Source: Lichtheimia corymbifera B2541
Lineage: Eukaryota > Mucoromycota > Mucoromycetes > Mucorales > Lichtheimiaceae
Direction: 5' to 3'
Length of the DNA: 64,000 bases
Assembly (NCBI GenBank): GCA_000697475.1
Contig: JNEU01000784.1
Location: forward strand, 62,001-126,000
Shown one piece after another: positions 1 to 11,128 of this stretch; position 1 is the stretch's first letter, and each line of letters opens with the position of its first letter. Position numbers and translations under genes: made by a program. The notes below the pieces were generated by a model, which saw nothing but the letters and a program-made list of their open reading frames with translations, ran no database searches and was not told the origin of the DNA.

Positions 1-76
1 CACACACACCCCACAATATAAACAACGGTCGTCCCAATGCGTCCCACTCACACATATGTCGTTCAGCTGCAATTAG

Positions 77-1392
77 CCTTGCCATGGGGCTTCGATTAGA
101 ACTCTCACTTATTATATCTGGAGTGCGATGCGTTATACAGCTAACGTTGATGGTAAGTTATTAGGTGGCGTCGTGGAAGAGAAAAGCGGATTAACTATAA
201 TAAGGTTCTCTTTGTTATGCTCAGGGCTATGTGCTGGATGCTGTGCTAGGTTCCAATAATGCGGGTTTGGTGGCGCTCATGAGCTGTAAGCATAGACCTT
301 AACGCTTGTAATTCGATGTGTCTTACCTTATCGTGTGTGTAGTGGTGCTATTGTTGTTGGGTGCTTATGAAATAACATTCAATCGTACACGGAAAACCTT
401 CCGGGGATTGGTATGTGGCAGCGACAAAGAAATCACACCCCTACTACAACCCTGGTCATCGAGGATCACTAAGGCTAAACTCATTGTATTAGTTTTTAAG
501 AATGTTTGTGATCCTGGTCGTCAGCAATGCATCCATCGCTTTATTGGGCTCTGCCTTTGCGTTGCAAGAACAGCCATTCTGGTCCCCACCCAAGTTTATT
601 CCTATTGTTGGTATGCTCCTTGGTAATTCCATGGGCAGCATTGCCATGGCAACAGAGCAATGTCTTGATAATATCAGGTACAAGGGTCATAATGGGAGGG
701 GGGTTGTTTCATGAATTGGCTGACCAGGGTGAACTTTTTTTTTGTGTGCCATCAAAGCGACCACGCCAATGTATTAGAAACCCGACTCTCTTTTGGAGCT
801 ACACGATATGAAGCAGCTAAACCATTCGCGATCGAGACTATTCGAGTATCCATGCTTCCGATTTTGATGCAACTCAGCGTGATGGGGTAACGTATTTTCC
901 TTCTCTTTTCATGGGTGAAAGGGATGGAGGAAAAGAGAGTGACATCCCTTCTCCTTATATTGATCAAGTTAATGCTAACTGAACTTACGATATAGCATGA
1001 TCAACATCCCTGGCATGATGACTGGTCAATTGATGGCAGGTACACCCATGATGGATGCTGTCATTTATCAACAATGTATCATGTTTATGGTAGCTGCAAG
1101 CAGTGCCTTGAGTGTCGTGTTTGCTGTCATGGTAAGAGGGATACGGATGAAGCTCGTCACCATTCACTGACATGTGATTTATACGTAGATGTGCATGCAT
1201 GTTGTTATCGACAAGCACCATAGTCTGCAATTGGACCGTATTCGTGACAACAAGCCCATCATTCGAAAGGAATTCTTCATTCGGGTGGTACAAGCCGTTG
1301 GTAAACTCGGAGAACGCGTTTACAATTTGTCATGCCGCCGTCGCTATCACGACCACAAGGATGTCAAATACGAAGAAGTCGAAATGCAGTAA
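77..1392 (+). CDS. UPF0014 (FetB/ALS3-type) membrane permease, 5' end outside window
   Basis: Seven exons can be joined in frame: 77-152, 225-285, 343-410, 493-677, 758-886, 996-1131, 1189-1392. The product is a polytopic membrane protein whose segments match the UPF0014 family (E. coli FetB, plant ALS3): VIQLTLMGYVL after the first helix, LLLGAYE, a helix ending in VGMLLGNSMGS, the cytosolic LSFGATRYEA loop, and INIPGMMTGQLMAG. FetB pairs with the ATPase FetA for metal export; plant ALS3 works with STAR1 in aluminium tolerance. The substrate here is unknown, and no partner ATPase of that type is in the window. An acceptor AG at 75-76 and the absence of the family's first transmembrane helix indicate that the first exon lies left of the window, so the ATG at 84 is probably internal. 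Confidence 0.8.
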
Positions 1393-2473
1393 TTAGGTCA
1401 TCTTCACACATTTCCATCTCCTTTGTACGCTTGCTCTTCATTGCCCTCTCTCTTATTGTATAGATCCCTCGATTGTATTTGTATTTATGCTTTGCTTTAT
1501 TCGTTCATTTTTTCATTATTACCCAGGTTTTCCCTTGACGACGACGACGCCACCTCACATTTGTATAACACATATACCTCGCCTTCTTTTATCCCTTATC
1601 TAGATCATGACTGGCAAGATGAAATACATATGATCCCCACCACGTTGTACATAATTCAAGGTTCATTTTGATCAGCAGGATCATATCACCTGGTGAACAC
1701 AGTAACAGAGAAATGCCGGCAAAAGTTATTGAATGATGCAACAATTTCCTGCTATAAGCAGATTCCCAATTTGTATAACGCTTTGTTGGATATTAATACC
1801 GAAAACGATCAGGTTGCAATACAAGATGAGACGCGTACACCAAATGAAAGTGGTATATATTGCATCATACCATCCCCAGGAACGCTGTTCATGTGGTCTT
1901 TTGGTCCATTGTCATGTTCCGTGGGAGCGACTAAACAATGTCCGCTCCGCTACAGTATAGATTTATAATTTATAATGCCATGACGACCGTGCTACACGTA
2001 TCGACTATCCGGTTGCTATGGCTACAACAGCAGGAGAAGCAGCATCTATAAACTGAGAGCTGGGTATTGTTTCTTTTATTGAATGTGGCGCTGTAAAAGC
2101 AGTATACGGCAGACCCTCCACCACATGACCATGTTCCAGGGGCAAATGAACTCAATATCTATAGTAGGATAACCATCAAATAAGCTGTAGCCCAAAATCT
2201 GCAAAAGACAAATGTATCATTTGTGATGCTATATATCACTCGCTGCAGGGTTTATTCATTGTGATCAGCAAACTCTATGCATATGCAAAATGCTTTTGGA
2301 AAGTGGACTGCATAACAGATGCATGATTATGTATGTTGTGTGTGTACTTCATGTTTAATGCAACAAAAGACGTATATGCGTAAATAGGAATGCATGCATA
2401 ATGGAGAGAGAAAGATAGAAGCAAGGAAAAAAATGCTGAATGTAGGTATGTACGAGATGACATGATGAAAATG
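1393..2473. other. Intergenic, convergent 3' ends
   Basis: Lies between the 3' ends of the UPF0014 gene and the histone deacetylase. It is AT-rich with short pyrimidine tracts. Several short ORFs occur on both strands but none has recognisable motifs or joins to neighbours by plausible splicing. No RNA gene was seen. Confidence 0.5.
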
Positions 2474-5439
2474 TTAATATCCTTCGATGTTGACAGGTGG
2501 TTTGACTGGCTTGACAGATCGTCGTGGTCGTGTTGCAAAGTTATCTCTAGCACGCCATTCTTCTGGCAACATGAATCGAAAATCGGGTGATGTGTATTCT
2601 TCTGGTAGATCCCAATAATGTTGTTGAACCTCGGCTACCCGTCTCAAAGAATCGACTGCACCGCGATTGGGCTTGACTGTGTTCAATGACTCCTCATATA
2701 CAAGTTGGGCATCAGGGACAAGAGGCGCAGGTAAAAGTTGAGCCACACTAGCCGCCACACTTTTGGCAAGTGGTTCAAGTTCATAGCCACCTAAAAGACA
2801 TTGAAGGTATCAGCCAACCCATGAACTTCACTCAAAGCTTGATACCTTCCATACCTTCCAAGCTCAATACAAGCCGTCCCTCGCACACTTCCTCAGCAAG
2901 CTCTTTGGTCATCTTTGTCAATAGCGCAAAACCTCGTGGTGTCACTTGATATCCTCCAATCTAACATTGCATCATCGTCAGCATTCCTCCCTTTCATACA
3001 TCTCTAAATCCATGCTTCACGTACATTTTCCGGATGACCTTCAGCAGCATCAAAACCAGCAGACACAAAAATCTATCATCGAAGAGAGAAGGGGGCTTTA
3101 GTTGAAGTTGAAATGGGCGTACACAAGATTTCCTTTACCATGTCGGGTGCAAATTGACGTGCTATCGGTAAGACAAGGTGATAAAACGCCGCAACCAATT
3201 CAACATCACCCATCGGTTCTAAGGTAGAAGAAACTTGTCAAGAGTCTGGTTGTCGTGTCATTGTTTGAAGCGACTTACTGCATTTGTCGTCAGGAGTATT
3301 GAACGCGATATTGACGTTTCTACCGAGTCCTTCGTCTTGACCACATTCATCGGGCGAGCCACTGAACGGATAAAAGTTGCCATTTTCCCATCGATGCAAA
3401 GAGATATATAAAACATTGGGGTTGTCATAAAAGATCTTTTGTGTCCCGTTGCCGTGACTACAAGTCATGATGAGTCGAACAATCCAGTTGATAATATAGT
3501 TTCCCAAGAGATACTTACTGTATGTCCCTGCAAAATCCCAACCGAAAAAAGATATTGTTAGCCACCCTGAATCCCTCTCTATGCAAGTACAAAGCATTTA
3601 CCAGTCGATAATGAGCACCTTTTTAATTGTGTCAGCGTGCTTTCGTAAGGTCGATGCTACTGCGACGGCAACATTGTTGAAGAAGCAGAATCCCATGGCA
3701 CCGTCATCTTCAGCGTGATGTCCTGTATTGAGGAGGAGGAGGAGGAGGCAGAAGAAGAAATGTTATTTCATGTATCACGGATATCAATATATATGTAATG
3801 TTTACCTGGTGGACGAATGAGAGCAAATCCATTGTGCAGAGTGCCCTCCACCACATGATCCACAAGTTCCAACAGAGCACCTGCAGCCACGCGTGCCGAG
3901 ATTGTGCTATAAAGAGGATGAAATGGCGTATCCACAGCTATACGATATACACATGTTAATGATAAACAATAGCCCTTTGATCCATGCTTTTACAAATGTG
4001 TACCAATGCCCAATTCGCCACAGGTCATTTGGAATATAAGACCAGGTGGTGTGACCATATTAAGAGCTTTGTCACTCAAGTGATGATCATCCTGGTCCAT
4101 GGCTGCTGCAGTTGAAAACTTGCGCTGTTGTTGCTTAATGAGGTTTCTGTCGACTTTGACGACTTCACCACCTTCTACACCATGGGTCCTTCTTACTACC
4201 GCCGGTGATGATGATGATGATGATGTTGATAGTAGTAATTCCTTATCTTTGGATGGTGATGCAGGGGATGGTGGTTGTGAGGGTGTAGTGATGGTTGGAG
4301 ATGATGCTCGTGAAGTGGAAGGAGATGGTGTAGTTGGATTTAATAAAGCTTGAATTGATGTGGGAGGATGTGTTGTTGAGTTGGTAGTCGTTGTTGTACG
4401 AGGTGAAGATGCGTTCGATTCGATAATATTAGGTGATGGTGATGGTGATGATGATGAATGGTGCTTGATAGGAGGACAATAATTGCGGACATGAGAATGT
4501 GTATGCACGAGTACAAGTTCTTCGAGGGTGGCTTCTCGTGCATGGATCCGCTGGAAAAACCTGAGGAGTCTAAAGACACATATATATATCCCATGTCTCA
4601 GTTGCCACATAATACCGATACCATAAGCACCATTATTCTTTTACCGATTAGCATGTAATGCTTGTAGGATGGAATTAATCCGTTCAGGCCTCTCAGGATG
4701 ATTCGCTCTCTTGGAATGACAAGGGCATGTGTGCCACAACATCCGTGGATCTTGGACAAGACCAGTGTGGTGCTTCACATACATTTCAGCTTCCTTGGAG
4801 TTGTAGAAAGTCCGATAATCCTTCCAAGAAGCACCACTTTCTTTGCCCTTTGGCCCATATTGCAAACGCACTGCTCCATCACATCGGATCGATTCATGGC
4901 TGACCCAGTCAGCATGAATAGCGTCCCATCCTTCATAGTGTACAAATATCCATGCTGTATCGTCATCCTCGTCTTGTTGAATGGTCACAACACGGGCGCA
5001 GTACCATTCTTTTGTACCATCATCCATTTGTTTCAGTGCTTCCACCCTGTCGCCCACATGAAAAGGCAATGGCCCATATTGTTGCTGGGATGATGGGGAT
5101 GTCGATTGCTTTGATGATGATGGTGGTGGCTGTATCTTTTTGTCATTGTCTTTTTGTGTGCTATCGACCTTGTTGTTGACTCTAGTGACTAATCAATGAA
5201 AAGAAAACGATCCAAAAGTGAAAATGGACGTAGATTTGCATGTCAAAACAAACGTATATTGATGCCCATTCTTGTGATTCCCCCACCCCAGAATCGATTG
5301 CATGGTACTTACAGTGATCAGCATCTGTGCTCTCCTTCTTTCTTTGTTTTCGTGGATGATTCTTGGTTACAGATAACCGATGTTTCTGTGAGCGCATGTT
5401 ATGTACTGTATCATGAGCTGCGGACGGTGATGATGATGA

Positions 5440-5471
<32 letters not shown>

Positions 5472-5699
5472 ATGACTTGGCAGTACGATGAGGTTGTCTT
5501 CGAAGAGCATTGTTTACGGAAGAGCGAGTGACCCGTTTACGTTTTGAAGATGGAGGATCATGTGTATCTGAAGATACATTGGATGACGATGATGATGGTT
5601 GAAGCTATGAGTGAAGGGAAAGGACATTTTTCTGCATTAGAAGGGAATGGGGTATGGTTGATTATTGTATGATGCATTGCATTCTCAGCAAGTTACCAT
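2474..5699 (-). CDS. Chromo-barrel histone deacetylase, class IIa-like
   Basis: Multi-exon gene for a zinc-dependent lysine deacetylase, presumably nuclear. The N-terminal ~90 residues are Ser-rich with basic patches. A chromo-barrel/Tudor-knot-like domain follows ([27 protein letters not shown]; about 4820-5060). The catalytic domain starts at HPERPERI. Catalytic landmarks are all present: [30 protein letters not shown] and LEGGYEL, so the transition-state Tyr is kept, unlike vertebrate class IIa enzymes, which have His. The [12 protein letters not shown] stretch and the tail with [16 protein letters not shown] resemble animal class IIa HDACs; no Arb2 domain as in Hda1/Clr3 follows. A ~110-residue Ser/Thr/Pro insertion (4060-4470) sits between SHVRNYCPP and the next conserved block. 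The start is uncertain: the best model is ATG at 5699-5697 with an intron immediately after it, giving MLQPSS. Confidence 0.85.
3519..3527 (-). other. 9-nt microexon in the HDAC active-site motif
   Basis: The exon before it ends ...IIDTG-type codon split (GAC TG) and the exon after begins TCACGGCAACGG. Only inclusion of the 9 nt GGACATACA, flanked by TTTTGCAG and GTAAGT on the minus strand, restores the invariant WDIHHGNG motif with its zinc-binding Asp and His. Flanking introns are about 70-75 nt each. Confidence 0.75.
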
Positions 5700-6366
5700 G
5701 AAGACCAAATTTTGCAACACACGAATGGATGAAACGGGCGGTGGTTGCCCTCTTTTAAAAATGAAAAATAGTGAAAGATCCAAGTGGAAAGGGGAAAGGA
5801 AAGAAGAGAGAAACGACGGCAAGAAAAAAAATCAAATTTAGGGTCAGCACAATCTTGGGATTGGAAGCACACCACAGCAGCAACAGGCAGGTGCCAGCCA
5901 GCAATATGCCCTTTCCATACACCTATTAGCTAACTACCACTGGTGCATCGGTCCCCTATATACCGCCGCCCAATCTGTATCGGTTAGTTTTCTTTATAAA
6001 CAATAACGATGCCATTGTTAGAGGGGAGCATTGTACGTAATGGAAAAGAAGGGTAAACAATATCGGATGAATCAAGGGTTAATCTTGTCTCATTATTCAC
6101 ATTGTGCGTCTTTTATGTAGGCGTGTGTGCATTCCTCCTTCTTTATTTGCATTGTTGCACTGAGCTTTTTTGTACACGCAAGAGAATATGTGTGGGTGTG
6201 CAGGCTTATAGACAGGATAGCGGACACATAAACCATGGAATCTCTCTCTCTTGTTTGCGTCACTCAGATCAATGCATGAGATATCCATTCACCTCTCTTT
6301 CTTTCCATCCACATCGTGTGTGCGAGAGTCTGCGTATCTTTTTCGTACTTCTCATTCGAGTCAGCA
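5700..6366. promoter_or_regulatory. Shared upstream region, HDAC / ADP1-like
   Basis: Divergent spacer of about 670 nt between the HDAC start and the transporter start. It holds GA/CT-rich tracts near 5740-5830. There is no clear TATA box close to either start and no coding signal. Confidence 0.4.
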
Positions 6367-9300
6367 ATGCAATGTCTGGTTTGGCTACAATGGCTGACCT
6401 TTTTGGCGGTGGCTGTGGTCGCTCATTCGTCGTCCTCGTCGTCGCTTGCTTATTCCGCCGCAACACCGCTTGACCTTTTGACACCTTTTGGTAACGACCC
6501 CGATTGCCCAGAATGTCCTCCTTGCTTCAATTGCATGCTGCCTGGATTCGATTGCTTGCATTTCGCAAACTGCACTGAGTCGACGGGCAAATGTAGCTGC
6601 CCAGCAGGCTTTGGAGGCGACGACTGCCGACAACCATGTACGTGTAACACTCCTTGTCTCACTTTATGCAAGATCTTTGCTGACCACACATCCTCCAGTA
6701 TGTGGCGGCTTGGCTGATGGAAGAAATAGAACTCCAAGGGAAAAAGACCATTGCGATTGTCCTGAAGGATGGGAAGGCATCAATTGTAATGGTAAGTATT
6801 ATATCATACAATGGGAGGAGATAGTGATACTGATAGCACTGGATGTTGTTGTATGTAGTATGTACAATGGATTCGGTTTGCGATCCTCTGGTGCCTACGG
6901 GAAACAATGGAACGTGCTATCGTGGAGGCTTGACGGTGTTTGAGAACCATCAAATGTGCAATGTTACAAGTAAGTTTCCGATACAAGGGCCCTGCACTCT
7001 TAGTTGACACCCATATACTTAGATCGGAAGATCTTGGAACAGCTGAAAGGCCAGATACCCCAAGTGACATTCTCATGCAACCGACATCAGGATACTTGCG
7101 ACTTTCAATGTACATACATATGTGCCGTTGTTAGAAACATATGGATGACTAAACATGTCATGTAGTTTGGGTGGATGAAATCGAGTCATTTTATTGCCAT
7201 TTGAACGAATGCAGCTTTGAGCAAGGTGAGATGATGAGGGAAACGGTAATTTTTCCTTTACTGATCCATTGCGTAGAATTTGATTATGATCAAAATACAA
7301 CAAACTACAAGTGCAACAAGATCGATTGTCGGTGTATCAAGGATGAGATGCTCTGTGGAAAGAATGGAAGCATAGGTTAGGCAGTAGGTGGATTGCGTGC
7401 AATGGGATGCTATTTGGGTTTGTCTAACATCTGTCCATCAGATTTGACCGACCTTCTCAAGGATGAAATCAAGGGTCCAGCGAGTTTCAAGTGTACAAAT
7501 CAAGAGTGTGCGTTCTCAGGTAATAAAGGCTGTGATACACTGAAAAAGGATTAGAATGGTGTCTAATATATGTATATAGAGCCAGCAATGGATGATCTTA
7601 TCCTTGGCGTATTTGGTGATGAATCGATTTTCTTGAATTGCAACTCTGGCGAATGTTTACACTACACCATGGTTCCAGGGTTCAGTGTATGTAAAAATCC
7701 TTATCCGTCACCATCATGAAAAGCCTAACTGTACATTTATTAGCGACCTGAGCGACCCATCAATTGGATCATGATTGTCAGTGGTATTGCCGGTGTCGCC
7801 GTGTTCCTCATCCTTGTCGCTGTGATGGTAGCCTATCTTGCAAAACAATCGACACAAGCGAATTCATATATCCAATTGGCTGACGATGAAGCTGGGAAGC
7901 TATTGAGCGAGCATACGGCGACTAGTTTGATTTTTGACAGCATCTCGTACAAGGTGGGACCGTTGCAAATATTGAATCGTATCACTGGGATGGTGCATCC
8001 AGGTCAGGTGATGGCTATCATGGGACCTTCTGGATCAGGCAAAACGACATTACTTGATATTCTCGCCAATCGGACAAAGACAGGCAACGTTTCAGGCGAC
8101 GTCTATGTGAATGGCCACAACCTATCTCCATCCGAGTATCGGAAGCTTATTGGCTATGTCGACCAAGAAGACACCATGATCCCCACGTTGACCGTTTATG
8201 AGACAATCTTGTATTCGGCACTACTTCGACTGCCACGATCCATGAGCAAGGCTGCTAAGGAGTTCCGTGTACTTGAAGTGATGCAGGAACTTGGAATCGA
8301 TTCAATCAAGGATTCAAAGATTGGCCAAGCGGATGATCGTTCCATTAGCGGTGGTGAGAGACGTCGTGTAGCCATTGCTTGTGAACTTGTGACATCTCCT
8401 TCTATTCTGTTTTTGGACGAGCCTACCAGTGGATTGGATGCTTACAATGCTTACAACGTCGTTGAATCACTCGTGTCACTTGCAAGGGATTACAATCGCA
8501 CCATCGTATTCACCATTCACCAACCACGGTCCAACATTGTCACGCTTTTCGATGAATTGATTGTGCTCAGCAAAGGATACACCATTTATTCTGGCCCACA
8601 ATTACGCGTGCAATCATATTTCAGGAGTATCGGATATCCTTGTCCTCCAGGTTTCAACATTGCTGATTATCTCATCGATTTGACTATGCAACCAAGCGAA
8701 CCCCGATTAGGAGCCGTTGATGGCAACACACCTGGATCGAGTGGCAACAACAACAACAATGTCTTTGATGATGATATGGAGAACACCAGTGAACAGTGGG
8801 CATCTGAACTAAATGCTCGACAAGAACGACTGAGACGAGAGCGTGCTGGAAAGAAGCGAGTCCCAGGGGCTACAGAAGAGCCTGACGTGGTCGTGGATAA
8901 TGGAGAACAACAGCAACGTGCTTCGATGGCGACTCGAGAAAACCAAATGACCGAACATTTAAAGCGATTGGTCACAGCGTATGATCAAAGCATGGTGGCA
9001 GTTACAGTGAGAGATGACGTTGAGCGTATCCTCTCTTCAACGTGAGTGACAATGGATCATATATGGTATTCATTTGTAACTCTGTGTTATCTTATAGACA
9101 AGCTGCTCCGGATGAGATGGAAGATGGAATGGAGCGTCCTGTTAAGCCAGTGAACACACACGAGCGACCAGGGTGGATTGCCCAATTTCGAATACTGGCA
9201 GATCGTACATTCAAGAACCTTTACCGAAACCCGATGCTCATGTTTGCTCATTATACTATTGCTGTTGTGCTGGCCTGTAAGTCAATTCTTCAGAGCAGCA

Positions 9301-10390
9301 AGGATCACTCCTAATAATTCCTTCATGTCATTTACAGTGATATGCGGCGGGCTGTTTTATCAGGTCTCCAATACAATTGCTGGTTTCCAGAACCGGATGG
9401 GTCTTTTCTTTTTCTACGAAGCACTGCTTGGGTTTATGTGCTTGACGTCGCTTCAAGTCTTTTCAAGCGAACGTATTCTTTTTGTACGAGAACGAGCCAA
9501 CGGTTATTATTCACCTGGTATTTACTTTCTATCAAAGGTACAGTAAACAACAAACAAAGGGCTGTCAAGGGATGATGTGTGTGTGGTGGAGAATTGGAAC
9601 CGGGAGATACACATGCAGCAAGGAGTAACCGTCAACAATGATTAGGTTCTATTTGATATCATCCCATTACGTGTGGTCCCTCCACTGATGATGGGTCTGA
9701 TCTCGTATTACATGGTGGGCCTTGTGGATGGTGTTGCCGAGTTTTTCAAATTCCTGTTGGTGCTGGTATTATTCAACTTGACAGCAGCAGCATTGTGCTT
9801 AGCTATCGGTGTCGTTTTCAAGAATCTTTCTATGGCCAATCTATTATGTTGCATGGTGATCCTTTTTTCAATGCTCTTTGCAGGTTTATTACTCAACAAA
9901 GGTAAAATGAGATGGGGTGGAATGTGGGACCGGGCGAGAGGGATTCTCGTGATCATTGTTGTAGGAGGCACAAAGTGAAACCAAATTCCGCGTGCTTTCG
10001 TGCAACAACGATATTTGACGGCATCGATACTCATGTGAATATGTCTATTAGATTCCATGTCGCCATATTTTGGTTGGCTCAAACACTTGTCATTTTTCAA
10101 TTATGCTCTGGAAGCACTATTGGTGAACGAAATGCTGTATTTGCAATTGGTGGAGGAAAGATTTGGTTTAAACATTGATGTAAGTGCAAGTATATAATAA
10201 AACGGGAAAAAAGTAGCTATTGACACGTTTATGTGTCTCTCTCTAGGTACCTGGTGCAACAATTCTCTCCACATTTGGCTTCAATGCAAGGAACTATTGG
10301 CCTGATGTGATCAAGCTTGGAGTCATGTTCTTGAGTTTTATTCTTTTTGCCTTTGTATGGCTCGTTACTTTTGTCAAGGAACGGAGATAG
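6367..10390 (+). CDS. ADP1: ABCG-family half transporter with EGF-like ectodomain (Adp1-like)
   Basis: Multi-exon gene resembling yeast Adp1, a membrane ATPase of unknown substrate. A signal peptide ([11 protein letters not shown]) is followed by a long Cys-rich luminal or extracellular region with at least two EGF-like modules ([12 protein letters not shown] near 6595; [12 protein letters not shown] near 6755) and further Cys pairs to 7690. A first transmembrane helix lies at 7771-7840. The nucleotide-binding domain at 7940-8650 has Walker [10 protein letters not shown], signature [10 protein letters not shown], Walker [13 protein letters not shown] and the His of TIHQPR, all intact. A charged linker with an Asn run (8740-8900) leads to the ABC2-type membrane domain (9180-10387), ending VKERR. 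The 6367 ATG is the first in frame before the signal peptide. Role in the cell is not known; single NBD plus single TMD implies a dimer. Confidence 0.9.
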
Positions 10391-11128
10391 AAAAGCCATT
10401 TCTTTTTCTCTATTCATGGTTATAAAGAAGACAATGATCCACAAAACGTCATGATGCAATTACCCGTGTATCTGCCCCAGCATTCTACAAACTCCACTCT
10501 CTGCTGAGCTTATGCGAACGACTACAATAAAAGAGTACTTTCGATACACAGCTCGTCAAACAGTCAATTACAATTGTGTGACCATGAATATCCAATTTGT
10601 GAGTTGATTGTCCAACCGCATAAGTCGTTTCACAATCAAAAGAACATAAGCCATGCACATGGACCATATTAGGAACAGCTTACAAAATGACAAAGAGCAC
10701 ATATTGCTTGCAGAGTCTTTATTCATCATGGGCATCATTATGTGAGATATTAGTCTGACTGCTGCTCCTAGTTGCAATAAAGGAGAAAGGTTTCATTTGA
10801 AATGGAGGAGAGCGGAGACAACGGCAGAGGAAAACCCGGGAAACCCAAAATAGAGATTTTGTTTGTTTTGTGTGTGTGCTCGGGCGTTGCTGCGCTGTTG
10901 CTGTTGTGCCTCAGATTTGAACGACGTACCCAACATGCGGTTTTCCCCCTGGGCAAAAATAGTAGGACAAGTAAAAACTCCCTTATATGGAGATAAGATA
11001 TAAAGCTTACAAGAGGACCTCGGTTGCCTTTCTCCTTTGCTCTTTACAACTACTAATAACAACACGACGTTGCAATCCTTTCTCTTTCTTTCTTTTTTAT
11101 ATATTCCCCTTAATCCAATTTTCTTGTC
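10391..11128. promoter_or_regulatory. Intergenic spacer with TATA box for chitin deacetylase
   Basis: Terminator side of the ABC gene and promoter of the next gene. TATAAA at 10999-11004 lies about 125 nt before the ATG, followed by a CT-rich stretch (11030-11110) typical of fungal 5' leaders. No coding signal seen in 10400-10980. Confidence 0.5.

Noticed and set aside
5427..5470. (GAT)n microsatellite as a stand-alone repeat of interest
   Set aside because: It is explained as poly-Ser coding sequence of the HDAC N-terminal region.
5196..5531. Plus-strand frame with a long Met/Thr run
   Set aside because: It is the complement of the poly-Ser exon of the HDAC gene; ATGATG repeats are the TCATCA serine codons read backwards.
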